A stretch of 64,000 nt of DNA from Cladophialophora immunda (lineage: Eukaryota; Ascomycota; Eurotiomycetes; Chaetothyriales; Herpotrichiellaceae), in contig NW_015622543.1 in the NCBI RefSeq assembly GCF_000835495.1, positions 1,472,239 through 1,536,238 of the forward strand, in the 5' to 3' direction. The notes below the pieces were generated by a model. The model did not search any database. It was not told the origin of the DNA and saw nothing but the letters and a program-made list of their open reading frames with translations. Every line of letters begins with the position of its first letter. The stretch's first letter is position 1. Below are positions 44,222 through 54,187 of the stretch, piece after piece. The position numbers and the translations under genes were made by a program.

Positions 44222-45904
44222 ATGGGGTTCAAACATTTTTGGGACGAGCATGTGGTGCTCAAACCACATCCTGGCTCATTCGGGGCAGATGACCCTGACG
44301 CCGCCAAATACACCAATGAGGACATGGACCCGATCAAGCGCAAAGACCGTACCTATGCATGGTACCAGATGGGATTGTTCTGGATAGCTGAAGGCTTCAA
44401 CGCAGCGCAACTAGAGGTGTCAAGCTCAGCCTTCTCTCTCGGACTGAATCCAGGGCTCTGTGTGGTGGCATGCTTGGTCGGAAACATCATCGTCTCCATT
44501 CCCTGCGCTGCATCTGGATACCTGGGTAGCAAGCTTGGTACCAACTTTCCGGGTACGGTCAGAGCATCGTTCGGCATGTTGGGGTCGAAATGGGCCATGA
44601 TCGTGAGAGGGGTGCCGTGCATCATTTACTACGGCATCCAAGTCAGTCTCGCTGGCCAAGCAGTTCAAGCTTGCACCACTGCCATCTGGCCGTCGTTCGC
44701 TCACTGGCAAGTCAACGCAATTCCAGCCTCGGCCAACGTGACAGCGCAACAAATTCTGTGCTTCTCGATCTTCTGGCTGATATCGCTGCCGTTCCTCTAC
44801 CTCCCGATCAAGACCCTGCGATACCTGTTCATCGTCAAGAGTATTTTGGTGCCTCTGTTTTGGACGGCCATGTTCACATGGTCAGTCACTGCAGCGCGCG
44901 GTTGGCCTGAGGTATGGAGAGCCCCGAGTAAGCCTCTTGACGGATGGAGTGTGGGCTATCTGTTCGGCATATGCGTCAACGCTGCTATTTCCGGCAACGC
45001 TACCTTCGCGGTCAATATCATGGACATCTCGCGGCACTCGAAGAACGACACGGCGGCATGGGCCACCCAGCTATTCGCTTTACCTGTGCTGGTGACCTTG
45101 ACCGAATTTCTCGGCTGCACCATGGCGGTGGCATCGTCTGTCGTCTATGGCGAAGTGCAATGGAATCCTTTGCTGGTGATCAACAACTTCGAAAACCGGC
45201 CAGGGAAGTTCTTCGCGGGTGCCTGCTTTATCTTCTTCAACATCATGACCAATGTCACGGGTAATTCGGTCCCTCTTGCCAATGACCTGACGGGTTTGTT
45301 CCCCAAGTACATCAACATTCGCCGCGGACAATTCATCTGCGCGGTGATCTCGTTCGCTATCTGCCCATGGGAGATCCAAGCAAAGGCGACCACCTTTTTG
45401 GCTTTCTTGGGGGCGTACACGCTGTTCCTCGGCGCAACAACGGGGGTGATCATGATGGATTACTTCTGGGTCCGCCGCGGATACGGCATCAACATTTCGC
45501 ACCTGTTCAAACCACACGGCATCTACTGGTACCAATATGGCTGCAATTGGCGGGCCTTCGTCGCTTGGTTCGTGGCCATCGCTCCGCTGTTCCCGGGGAT
45601 GCTGTACTCGATGGGCGTACCGGTTCACAATCGGGGCATCCTCAATATGTACTCATGGAATTATGTCCTAGTAGTCGTCTTCTCTGGGTTGGTGTATTTT
45701 ATCTGCACAACACTGTCACCCATCCCAGTGAGACCCGCTGACGGAGAGGAGGACTACGGCAAGCTGTATCTGGTTGATGGGCTGGAGCCGGCAAGTGAGA
45801 GCAGAACACCAACGGAATACACGGAAGGCCGAGACATTGAGAAGAATGAGAAGATTGTTGCCGAGACGCATGTGACGCCGGCCGCGATACAAACAGTGGT
45901 TTGA
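44222..45904 (+). CDS. NCS1-family nucleobase/hydantoin/allantoin permease
   Basis: Intronless 560-residue membrane protein with about twelve hydrophobic segments. The start is in an AGCCATGG context. NCS1 landmarks: an N-terminal cytosolic tail with N-E-D-M-D-P-I and RTYAWYQMGLFWIAEGFNAAQ in TM1, SGYLGSKLGTNFPGTVRASFG around TM2-TM3, GVPCIIYYGIQVSLAGQAV, then NATFAVNIMDISRHSK, NVTGNSVPLANDLTGLFPKYINIRRG, and PWEIQAKATTFLAFLGAYTLFLG. The tail is acidic with several Glu/Lys, a usual site for ubiquitin-dependent turnover. Family substrates are uracil, allantoin, uridine, cytosine and, in the bacterial Mhp1, 5-substituted hydantoins. The head-to-head arrangement with the hydantoinase suggests that it imports that enzyme's substrate. 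Confidence 0.92.
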   Translation: MGFKHFWDEHVVLKPHPGSFGADDPDAAKYTNEDMDPIKRKDRTYAWYQMGLFWIAEGFNAAQLEVSSSAFSLGLNPGLCVVACLVGNIIVSIPCAASGYLGSKLGTNFPGTVRASFGMLGSKWAMIVRGVPCIIYYGIQVSLAGQAVQACTTAIWPSFAHWQVNAIPASANVTAQQILCFSIFWLISLPFLYLPIKTLRYLFIVKSILVPLFWTAMFTWSVTAARGWPEVWRAPSKPLDGWSVGYLFGICVNAAISGNATFAVNIMDISRHSKNDTAAWATQLFALPVLVTLTEFLGCTMAVASSVVYGEVQWNPLLVINNFENRPGKFFAGACFIFFNIMTNVTGNSVPLANDLTGLFPKYINIRRGQFICAVISFAICPWEIQAKATTFLAFLGAYTLFLGATTGVIMMDYFWVRRGYGINISHLFKPHGIYWYQYGCNWRAFVAWFVAIAPLFPGMLYSMGVPVHNRGILNMYSWNYVLVVVFSGLVYFICTTLSPIPVRPADGEEDYGKLYLVDGLEPASESRTPTEYTEGRDIEKNEKIVAETHVTPAAIQTVV

Positions 45905-46233
45905 AGTGGATGAGGGTTGATGTAGATATAGAAATTCCAACTTTGCCAAGCCTGTCAATCAGCAGATTACCTGACACTTACCTAGTAATCTTCGAAGTTG
46001 ATCTTTGATATCTCGAGTTCAGAAAGAGGGCTTTTAAGTAAAGGCTGCATTTCAATAACGACGTGCACCATCGTGCTGCATTTAACGAATATAGATGTCC
46101 AGTCACAAATAAACTGACGAGGAATGGAGCATTGCTCTTCAAGCAAATGAAGAAGCGTGTATCATATCCCCAGCCTCGGTCTACTTCAATGTGCCTCGTT
46201 GCTCCAGCCATCATCCCAAAAGCCTTGCGCGCG
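45905..46233. other. Intergenic between convergent genes
   Basis: 3' flanks of the permease and the dehydrogenase. No gene seen. Confidence 0.5.
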
Positions 46234-47595
46234 TCATGCAGTACCAAACTTGGTCAACTGAGGAGACCCTTCACTCGGTGGAGCGCTGAACTTTGTCTGA
46301 ACGTAGACTTTCTGCAGGCCCTTTTCTCGCGCATCATATCGCTTGTACACCTCCTCCAATTCCTCCAACAACACACGATGGCTGACCATCTGCAAGACAT
46401 CCAGACTGCCGTCTTGTATCTTCTTGAGGAGGTCTTCCCAGTATAAGTGCACTGGAGCTTGGCCATTGCCGATCAACCGGATACCGCGTTCCATGAGAGA
46501 CCCGATGTTGAAGTGATTTGTGTAGCCGACATAGACGCCCGTGATGCCACAGCGGCCGAAGTTCTTAACGCTCATGATCATCTCATTGACGATTTCCGAA
46601 GTGTCTGTCTCGGCACCAAGGAGCAACTCAAAGTAATGAGCCCAGCCCTTCGCATACTCGCCCGCCACACATTCAATGGCGACATCGGGCCCCCCGTGTT
46701 CCATCTTTTTCAGAGTTGAAACAATGTTTTCGCCCTTGGGAAGGTCCGTGAAGTTGATTGTCTCGACCTTGGGAAGTTTGGACTTTACGAAGTCGAGTCG
46801 CCATGAGGCATCACCGCCGTCAATGACGATGACGCGCTTAGCGCCGCACATAAACGACATGGCTGCGCACATCTGGCCAATGGGCCCTGCGCCCCAGATG
46901 GCGACCACGTCGCCTTCCTTGACTCCCGTGTCCACAACGGCGTTCCAAGACGTACTCAACACATCAGACAGATAGAGACCTTTCTCATCGGGCACGTCAT
47001 CTGGGAGTTTCAGGAGATTAGCATCGCCATATGCAACACGGACATATTCTGCCTGGCCACCAGCATAACCACCGGTGAAGTGCGAATAGCCCAGCATGCC
47101 GGCCGTGCGACCGCCATACATGACGTTCTCAATCTTATTGTCGTTGGTCCTCTCGCACTGGCTGCTCAATTTCCGCTTGCAGTACATGCAGCTTCCGCAT
47201 GCGATTTGAAAGCTGCATACCACGCGGTCGCCAGGCTTAACTTTGCTGATTTTGGAACCCACGCTGTCCACAACACCACAGAACTCGTGCCCTAGAATGT
47301 CCCCCTTCTGAAGCTCTACCACCACACCGTGGTAGAGATGAAGATCCGAGCCGCAGACTGTCGATCCGGTGACTTTGACGATAACATCTGTGTCTTCAAT
47401 TTTTGCAGGCTTGAAAGTCTCGACGACTTTGACGCTATTTTTCCCGTTCCATACTAGTGCTTTCATCTTCTTACCAGAAGGGTCCGCGTACTTTCCAGCA
47501 TCTTTCGACGGGTTGCTCAGGTTCTGTTCGGTGTTGGCATCGCCTGTGTGGCCGATGATCTTTTCGACTACGGCTGCTGCTTGAGAGAGCGCCAT
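46234..47595 (-). CDS. Zinc-dependent alcohol dehydrogenase, formaldehyde-dehydrogenase-like
   Basis: Intronless 453-residue medium-chain dehydrogenase starting MALSQAAAVVEKII. Catalytic zinc: Cys in GSTVCGSDLHLYHG and the GHEFCG motif. Structural zinc: four Cys in ACGSCMYCKRKLSSQC. The coenzyme fold has VAIWGAGPIGQMCA, and the Asp at the end of the next strand (VIVIDGGD) points to NAD. An extended N-terminus (about 60 residues before KMKALVW) and the long middle insertion resemble fungal formaldehyde/glutathione-independent dehydrogenases. The substrate is not determined. There is no evident tie to the neighbouring hydantoinase genes except position. Confidence 0.87.
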   Translation of the reverse strand: MALSQAAAVVEKIIGHTGDANTEQNLSNPSKDAGKYADPSGKKMKALVWNGKNSVKVVETFKPAKIEDTDVIVKVTGSTVCGSDLHLYHGVVVELQKGDILGHEFCGVVDSVGSKISKVKPGDRVVCSFQIACGSCMYCKRKLSSQCERTNDNKIENVMYGGRTAGMLGYSHFTGGYAGGQAEYVRVAYGDANLLKLPDDVPDEKGLYLSDVLSTSWNAVVDTGVKEGDVVAIWGAGPIGQMCAAMSFMCGAKRVIVIDGGDASWRLDFVKSKLPKVETINFTDLPKGENIVSTLKKMEHGGPDVAIECVAGEYAKGWAHYFELLLGAETDTSEIVNEMIMSVKNFGRCGITGVYVGYTNHFNIGSLMERGIRLIGNGQAPVHLYWEDLLKKIQDGSLDVLQMVSHRVLLEELEEVYKRYDAREKGLQKVYVQTKFSAPPSEGSPQLTKFGTA

Positions 47596-48782
47596 CGTGA
47601 GGATATAACAAGTTTTCCGTGCTGGGCCAATACTTTCAGGGACTTGCAATTGTTGTACGGGATAAGGAGATGCCTAGAAGAGTGCAGCTAGTCTGGTTAT
47701 ATCCGTTCGTTCATTACAAGACGAATTCGGGGTTTGTTCATGTCGATGTTTTCATCATGACATCACGTACTTGAGAGCCGCAAGGGAGGCGCTCCCCTGC
47801 TGTGGCCTCTCGCCTCACAGGTCTGTGAGGCAATCATTTGTCGGAGAACGGCTCCGTCGCAAGGGTTTCCAATGCATGTGGTGCTTTTTGCGTTGGGAGG
47901 CTTTGCTCGTGCGTTGTCCTGGAATGTTCTTGTCAATCCCAGCATAGCGAAAGTGTGTTCTCTCGTGGCATTCGCTGCGCGTGTCTCCTCACGGAAAGGC
48001 AACATGAAATTCTCAATCTAGGCAAGGGTAGTGTCCGTGGGCTTGAAGAATTAGGAGCGCCATTGGCGATACATTCTTCCACCACGGACTTCGTGTGTTG
48101 GTGTGCTGTTTGTTTACCAAGCAGAGTGACGGAGACCGCAGCTTGTTTACCGGGTTGCACGTGACGCGTGCTAAGAGTGGCTCTGCAGGGGTTGGAGGGG
48201 CAGATGGTGCAGGTACAAGGCTCGGCGGGCAGCTGCGAACCCGCGTTTTCAGGGCGGCCATGGGGCGGACTGTCGGTGGCTTGGGCTGATGCGGGTGAGG
48301 GCAGGCATACGTAGACATCAACACCCGAAATCCAGAAATCAACAACTGCGACGAAATACCTACCTGGCGGGAGTCACTCTGATTCTGACACTACAGCCTC
48401 ATCGTTGGGAAGGTATTCTCTCCCTCGTTCCCATATATCTTATTGAACAGCCGTCAACCATCTATTCCGCTACAATTGCATCTCATAGAATTCCTGCTAG
48501 ATTCCAGCCCTTGTCCTCCCGCATCCCACGAGCGTCTTACCGTCTCACACCTCATCTGCCTCCAGAAGATTCGGTTTCCTCGAGTTAAGATTCCTACCCA
48601 AGTTGCCTCCCCCGCACCAATGCTAGAGGCGATGATGCTTGTCTGAGCATCTGTTGGTGGAAGTCTCAGAATGTCACCGCCTGGGTGACATCGGAAATCC
48701 TGGACCACACCGTGATCACCACTTATCTACCTGCGCACTCACCTCGAAGAATGTACCATCGGCAATAAGCCGAGCAGAGAAT
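47596..48782. other. Divergent intergenic region
   Basis: Promoters of the dehydrogenase (left) and the 5-phosphatase (right). A GCACGTGAC word occurs near 48157. The frame of the 5-phosphatase stays open back to 48639 but without an earlier ATG that I prefer. No other gene supported. Confidence 0.45.
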
Positions 48783-51700
48783 ATGGAGCAAGGAACAGAT
48801 GCTGCTTCGATCAAACCCGTCTCGTCTCTAAGATCACACTTCGAGGGCCTCAAAGTCAACCCGCCGCAGCCTGACAACCGTGGCAGCATACCTGCATCTC
48901 CGCAAGCGTTAAAGCCGATTGACAGACCCAGCCCACTGCCGCCTCAAAGAGCCTCTTTTGATCTGTCGCGGCCGACGTCGCCATGGGCCGGTGCTGGTGG
49001 AGTGCAGTCCAACTATGCAGGGCCACAAACTCCCACCAAGGGCACCGAATCACCCCCCAAACCTGGTCACCGACGGCCCATGTCCATGCTCCTACAATCC
49101 TCGCCGCAGCTAACTCCCTCGGTCAAGATAGACTCGCCGCGATCACCACCGCGCACATTCTTTGAGCGGAGTTCTTCCAGATCTCCTGAGCGGGTGGACA
49201 ACACTCCGTTTGGCAAGGTGCGCGAACTCATTTCCCAACACTCAAGTCGCTCTTCAACCCCGGCACCTAGAGCGCCCAGTGCAGATCGTTCGGACATAGC
49301 GAAGACATTGGATAACACACATACTGGTACTGAAGCACAAGAAGAAAAGCCGAAAGCTGGACCTCCCCCAGTCAATCGAGCGGACAAGCCAAAGATACCT
49401 GTTAAGCCATCCGTGATTTCCATGCCGGGTGGTAATGTGTTGAATCCAGAGCCTCGGAGACCTTCGTTTGAAGCACGGATATCACCATTCAGTACCCCGC
49501 CAAGCAGTGATGAAAACTCTCCAACACAAAGCCCTGATGTATTGCCCCCTCCATCCTCGACGAAGTCCTCGGCGCCTGCTCCAGCCCCGACCAGAGCGAC
49601 TCTCTCTCAAGTTCCTCCGGAGGCGAGCTCTGCGCGACCAAAGGATGCGCGAATGTTTGGATTCTCAAGCACGCCGACCGCGCCCGAGAGGAAGGACCCT
49701 AGGACTTTGGGATTCACAGCGCCTGAGCCACGGCCGCCCAGCCGCGGGTCGAATCTTCCATCAAGAGCAAATACTGTCTCCGAGAAGCCCACGAGGGATC
49801 CTCGTGAGCTGGGCTTATCGAATGGTAAACCAACACAGCGCCACGTTTCGGAGACCATTCGACACACACCTCCACCTCCGCCCCAAGTCGCTCCCGCACA
49901 GGCCCCGTGGCCACGGGCGAACATCGTACGTGATGCCCGTCTGCTTGGCTTCTCTGGTGCCCAACCATCGTTGGTGGAAAGGATAGCGGAGGAACCACAC
50001 CCCAGTCTACCTCCCCGAAGAAACGTTGAACCCCCTCCGCGTCCGTCTAATGAATCCAAGAATCCGTTACGGTCTGTACAACCACAAAGCCATGTCGCCA
50101 CCCCGGACCGTTCCAAGAAGCCTCCACCTGGTCAGCAACCCTTACGAGCACCGACTTTACCTTTGGAACAACATTTCCCTCCGCCACCGAAACGAGCAAG
50201 CGTCGATGAGCGAGTGCTTCACCAGCCGACACCGACACACAGATCTCAGACGTTTGCTGGCGATTTCTTGAGGCGACCTGCGGCAAATGTGAGTGCCGAA
50301 GACTCTGATGATGCAGAGGAACCAGTTGAAGAGCCTGCCACCTCTCGGTCCGAGTATCCGGACGCTACTCATACAAATCGGCGGCCTCCGTTCAGTAAAG
50401 GCAGTCTTTGGGACATCGGCACGAAGTCAGATTCACGACTTGCTGAAGTCTGCGGTCAATATTTGTGTACGGCTGGTTACGTGACCCGGGTGTTTGATAT
50501 GTCTTCGGGAGATCAAATCATGAGCATCAACCATGGCGAAACCGTTAAGGTGACAGCTGTGGCTTTCAAACCTGCAGTAGATCTAGCCAATGAGGGCACC
50601 AGACTCTGGCTGGGCCTGAATACTGGCGAGTTGATGGAGGTCGACGTTGCAACGCACACAGTGATAACGACTAATTCGTCACATAATCGGCGAGAGATTG
50701 TGCGCATACTCCGGAACAGAAGAGACTTGTGGACAATTGATGATGAAGGGAAACTTTTTGTGTGGAAGGCTGACGAAACAGGCGTCCCCAACCTGAAATA
50801 TAGCCATATCTCTCACAAGGTTCCAAAGGGACATACATTCTCCATGGCAGTTGACGGCAAGCTCTGGTATGCTTCGGGCAAAGAACTGCGAGTATACAAA
50901 CCAGGAAATGAAAGCTCATTCACTGCCTTGACGCCGCCATTATCCCAACATGGAAATGGAGACGTTACTTGCGGGACTTACTCCAATGACGACAAAGGAA
51001 GAGCATATTTCGGCCACATTGATGGGCGCGTGTCGATCTACTCGACTAAGGACTATTCCACTGTTGCAAATATCAAAGCTAGCGACTACAAGATCAACAG
51101 CCTGGCTTTTGTTGGAGGCAAGTTGTGGGCTGCCTTCAAAACCGGAATGGTCTATGTCTATGACACTTCCAGTTCGCCTTGGAAGACGCAGAAGGACTGG
51201 AAAGCGCACGAGGGCCCGGTCACGCAACTTCTTTTCGACCCGAGTAGTGTTTGGACCCTTCAACAATTGCAAGTTGTCACGATCGGACATGACAACTTCG
51301 TCAGGCTTTGGGATGCCGCCCTCGAAGACGATTGGATCGAGATGGAGATGCAGCGGCGCAGTGGCGAATATTGCAAGTTTCGGGACATCCGAGCCGCAGT
51401 TGTCACCTGGAATGTTGGCGCGTCTACGCCTGCCGATTTGCGAGACGACTTCATTATCGAAGCGATCCACGCGTATGATCCACCAGAGATTCTGGTATTT
51501 GGATTTCAAGAAGTTGTTGACCTGGAGGATCGTGCTGTGACCGCAAAGAGCATTTTTGGATTCGGCAAGAAGAAAGACACGGTCAAGTCAGAACAACACC
51601 AAAGTCGTGTATATCGAGAGTGGCGAGACTATCTCAGCAAAGTCATCAGCCGGTCTACCACTGGCTATGGATACTCAGAACTCCATCTCTCCAGCCTAAT

Positions 51701-52544
51701 TGGGTTATTCCAATGCGTGTTTGTTCGGCAAAGTGAGCGGTCGAGTATCCGAAACTTGCAAGCTGCAAGCGTCAAACTCGGCTTGAAAGGCCATTATGGA
51801 AACAAAGGAGCGCTCGTTACGCGTTTCATACTGGATGACAGCTCCGTATGCTTCATCAATTGCCACTTGGCAGCTGGCCAGACACACACCTCACATCGAA
51901 ACAACGACGTAGCGACCATCCTAGAGGCCGAGGCCCTGGATTTGGAAAGCGACCCCGAAGTACGCAGTTCGATTTATATCGGAGGTGGCGACGGGACTCA
52001 GATCCTTGACCACGAAATATGCATCCTGAACGGCGACTTGAATTACCGCATTGATGCCATCCCACGAGACGCGGTCATCAACATGATCAAGCGCAATGAG
52101 CTGGACACGCTCCTGAAAAAAGATCAGATCATGCTGTCACGTCGCCGTGTATCCGGGTTCCGTCTAGCCCAATTCGTGGAGCTCCCCATCACTTTCGCTC
52201 CCACATATAAATATGACGTGGGAACAGATGACTACGATACCTCCGAGAAGAAGCGCGCCCCAGCATGGTGTGACCGGCTACTCTACCGAGGTCCGGGACG
52301 GATAGAGCAGCTTGAATACCGTCGCCATGAGGTGCGAACGAGCGATCATCGACCTGTCAGTGGGGTGTTCAGACTCACGGTGAAGACCATCGACGCCCAA
52401 AAGCGGGCCAAAATCAAGGAGGATTGCTTTGAGAAGTTCATCGAGGTGCGCAGGCGGATGGCGGAGAAGGCGAGCGTCGATTACTTGGTCACCGTGTTGG
52501 GCGTCGCTGAGCAGGAGGCTAAGCGGCTCATAACAGCCAGATGA
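48783..52544 (+). CDS. Inositol polyphosphate 5-phosphatase with WD-like domain
   Basis: Intronless 1253-residue protein starting MEQGTDAASIKPVSSL. The first 540 residues are Pro/Ser-rich and disordered, with repeated RDPRxLGF-like words (KDPRTLGF, RDPRELGL, RDARLLGF). A beta-propeller-like region follows (about 540-850; ITTNSSHNRREIVRIL, HEGPVTQLLFDP, IGHDNFVRLWD). The catalytic IPP5 domain spans about 870-1195: VVTWNVGASTP, PEILVFGFQEVVDLED, GNKGALVTRF, NCHLAAGQTHTSHRN, ILNGDLNYRID, RAPAWCDRLLYRG and RTSDHRPVSG. The family removes the 5-phosphate from PI(4,5)P2 and related lipids and acts in membrane traffic and actin control. A C-terminal helical tail follows. Conserved gene, no sign of decay. 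Confidence 0.93.
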   Translation: MEQGTDAASIKPVSSLRSHFEGLKVNPPQPDNRGSIPASPQALKPIDRPSPLPPQRASFDLSRPTSPWAGAGGVQSNYAGPQTPTKGTESPPKPGHRRPMSMLLQSSPQLTPSVKIDSPRSPPRTFFERSSSRSPERVDNTPFGKVRELISQHSSRSSTPAPRAPSADRSDIAKTLDNTHTGTEAQEEKPKAGPPPVNRADKPKIPVKPSVISMPGGNVLNPEPRRPSFEARISPFSTPPSSDENSPTQSPDVLPPPSSTKSSAPAPAPTRATLSQVPPEASSARPKDARMFGFSSTPTAPERKDPRTLGFTAPEPRPPSRGSNLPSRANTVSEKPTRDPRELGLSNGKPTQRHVSETIRHTPPPPPQVAPAQAPWPRANIVRDARLLGFSGAQPSLVERIAEEPHPSLPPRRNVEPPPRPSNESKNPLRSVQPQSHVATPDRSKKPPPGQQPLRAPTLPLEQHFPPPPKRASVDERVLHQPTPTHRSQTFAGDFLRRPAANVSAEDSDDAEEPVEEPATSRSEYPDATHTNRRPPFSKGSLWDIGTKSDSRLAEVCGQYLCTAGYVTRVFDMSSGDQIMSINHGETVKVTAVAFKPAVDLANEGTRLWLGLNTGELMEVDVATHTVITTNSSHNRREIVRILRNRRDLWTIDDEGKLFVWKADETGVPNLKYSHISHKVPKGHTFSMAVDGKLWYASGKELRVYKPGNESSFTALTPPLSQHGNGDVTCGTYSNDDKGRAYFGHIDGRVSIYSTKDYSTVANIKASDYKINSLAFVGGKLWAAFKTGMVYVYDTSSSPWKTQKDWKAHEGPVTQLLFDPSSVWTLQQLQVVTIGHDNFVRLWDAALEDDWIEMEMQRRSGEYCKFRDIRAAVVTWNVGASTPADLRDDFIIEAIHAYDPPEILVFGFQEVVDLEDRAVTAKSIFGFGKKKDTVKSEQHQSRVYREWRDYLSKVISRSTTGYGYSELHLSSLIGLFQCVFVRQSERSSIRNLQAASVKLGLKGHYGNKGALVTRFILDDSSVCFINCHLAAGQTHTSHRNNDVATILEAEALDLESDPEVRSSIYIGGGDGTQILDHEICILNGDLNYRIDAIPRDAVINMIKRNELDTLLKKDQIMLSRRRVSGFRLAQFVELPITFAPTYKYDVGTDDYDTSEKKRAPAWCDRLLYRGPGRIEQLEYRRHEVRTSDHRPVSGVFRLTVKTIDAQKRAKIKEDCFEKFIEVRRRMAEKASVDYLVTVLGVAEQEAKRLITAR

Positions 52545-53132
52545 AGTCATGATTGATGCCGGTATCGGACAGGAAAACTGGTTCGGGGGCGGTGCAGGCG
52601 CAACAAAGAATCTGTTCAACTAGCAGAATCGGTGAAGAACAGGCTCGTCTGGGCTCGTCATAGCTCTTAGCTTTCTGCGCGACATTAGGGCCGTTGTTGC
52701 GATGTGAGAGCCTTGTATAAAGGGTGGTAAAAGCCCTGCGCTATATGGCGTAACTATTGGAAAAGCCGTCGTGTTATCTGCGGGTAGAGCACCCCGATAT
52801 TGGGCAGCGAGACATGTAGAGCTGGTGGTTTGACACCATATCAGGCACCACCGTGAGCTCTTGACGGCCCAGGCATGATTTGTCACGACCAGGTGTTTCA
52901 ATCTCGGTGAATGTTGCTCGGTTCGTTGGTGACTGACTGCGCCTCATTCAGCAGTATCATCCCCGCCATCGCCCACCAACCAAACTGCGCCCCTCGCCGA
53001 GATTCCCTCATCTGCGTCTTCGATTTGCCGCCTATATCAACATCACATTCATATTCCTCCTCATCTTCTATCTTCGTCCTTTTGCCCTGTTCCCCAGTTC
53101 TGCCTCTTCTGCACGCGAATCCTTCTTCACAA
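52545..53132. other. Intergenic, no gene seen
   Basis: 3' flank of the phosphatase and promoter of the WW-domain gene; pyrimidine-rich just before 53133. Confidence 0.5.
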
Positions 53133-54187
53133 ATGTCGGATTTTGCGCCGCCTTCTGGGCCACCTCCACCGAGGGTCCCGGAAGGCTGGAAGGCTGTCTT
53201 CAATGATCAATACAAAGAATGGTGCGAACATCCGCGACCTTAAATAATCCATCAGCTGCCCGTTTCATTGTTTATCCATGCTCCGCCCCTGCTGAAGGTC
53301 ACTGACATTGTTCCGTCTTCCCCAGGTTCTACGTCAACCTCCACACCAAACAATCGACATGGGAGAAGCCGACTGCGCCGGCTGCTGGTGCAGACGACGA
53401 TGCCCCGCCTGGAGCGCCTCCTCCGTCCTACTCCTCCGGTCGGGATGCCCCTCAAGTGTCCGACGCAAAGCGCCCGTTAGAGTCGAACAATCCATACAAC
53501 ACGAGCAGTCCAGCCGGAGGCTCCCACGAAACAGATGAAGAGATGGCTCGACGCCTGCAGCGAGAAGAGAACACCCGCGGCGCGGCCGAGTCATACTATA
53601 ACTCCGGTAACAGCAGTACTCCCAATCCTCCCGGCCTTCAAGGCGGCTACCCCGGTGCTCCCACGTCGCCCTCGAACCAGCTGCCTCCGCGACCGGACAG
53701 CGCTGGCCGATCCAAGGGTTTCTTTGGGAAGTTGCTTGGAAAGTCGGGCGGCAGCTCCTCGCCGTATCCACAGCAAGCACGTCCCGGCGCCGGCTACCCT
53801 TCCCAGCCAGCAGGCTACAATCAAGGCTACCCCCCGGGCCCCCCGGGTCCTGGATACGGCGGCGGCTATGGGCCACCGCAGGGAGGCTATCCCGGATACG
53901 GACCGCCTGGCCCCGGCTACGGCCCTGGTCCGGGATATGGAGGCTATGGTGGTGGCTATGGTGGTGGCTATGGTGGCTACGCACAACAAGCTCCACCCAA
54001 AAAATCCGGTCTCGGTGCAGGAGGCGCAGCGGCACTGGGTCTCGGCGGTGGTCTCCTCGGTGGTGCACTGCTAGCTGATGCCTTTAACGATGGGGAGCAA
54101 GATGCGTATCAGCAAGGTTATGACGATGGAGCAGACAACGGGGGCGGCGACGGCGGCGACGGTGGCGATGGAGGTGGGGATTTCTAA
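53133..54187 (+). CDS. WW-domain protein with Gly/Pro/Tyr-rich tail
   Basis: Two exons, 53133..53221 and 53326..54187, with a 104-bp GTGCGA..CCAG intron that splits the second half of the WW domain; 316 residues. The WW domain (about 14-46) has PEGWKAVFNDQYKEWFYVNL and STWEKP, with both signature Trp. A PPxY-type word (PPPSY) follows directly and could bind the same or another WW domain. Then comes a helical stretch (DEEMARRLQREENTR), and a long GYPPGPPGPGYGGGY-type low-complexity tail. A small glycine-rich hydrophobic segment (GLGGGLLGGALLADAF) and an acidic Gly/Asp end close it. It is probably an adaptor or membrane-associated protein. No enzyme motif. Confidence 0.85.
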
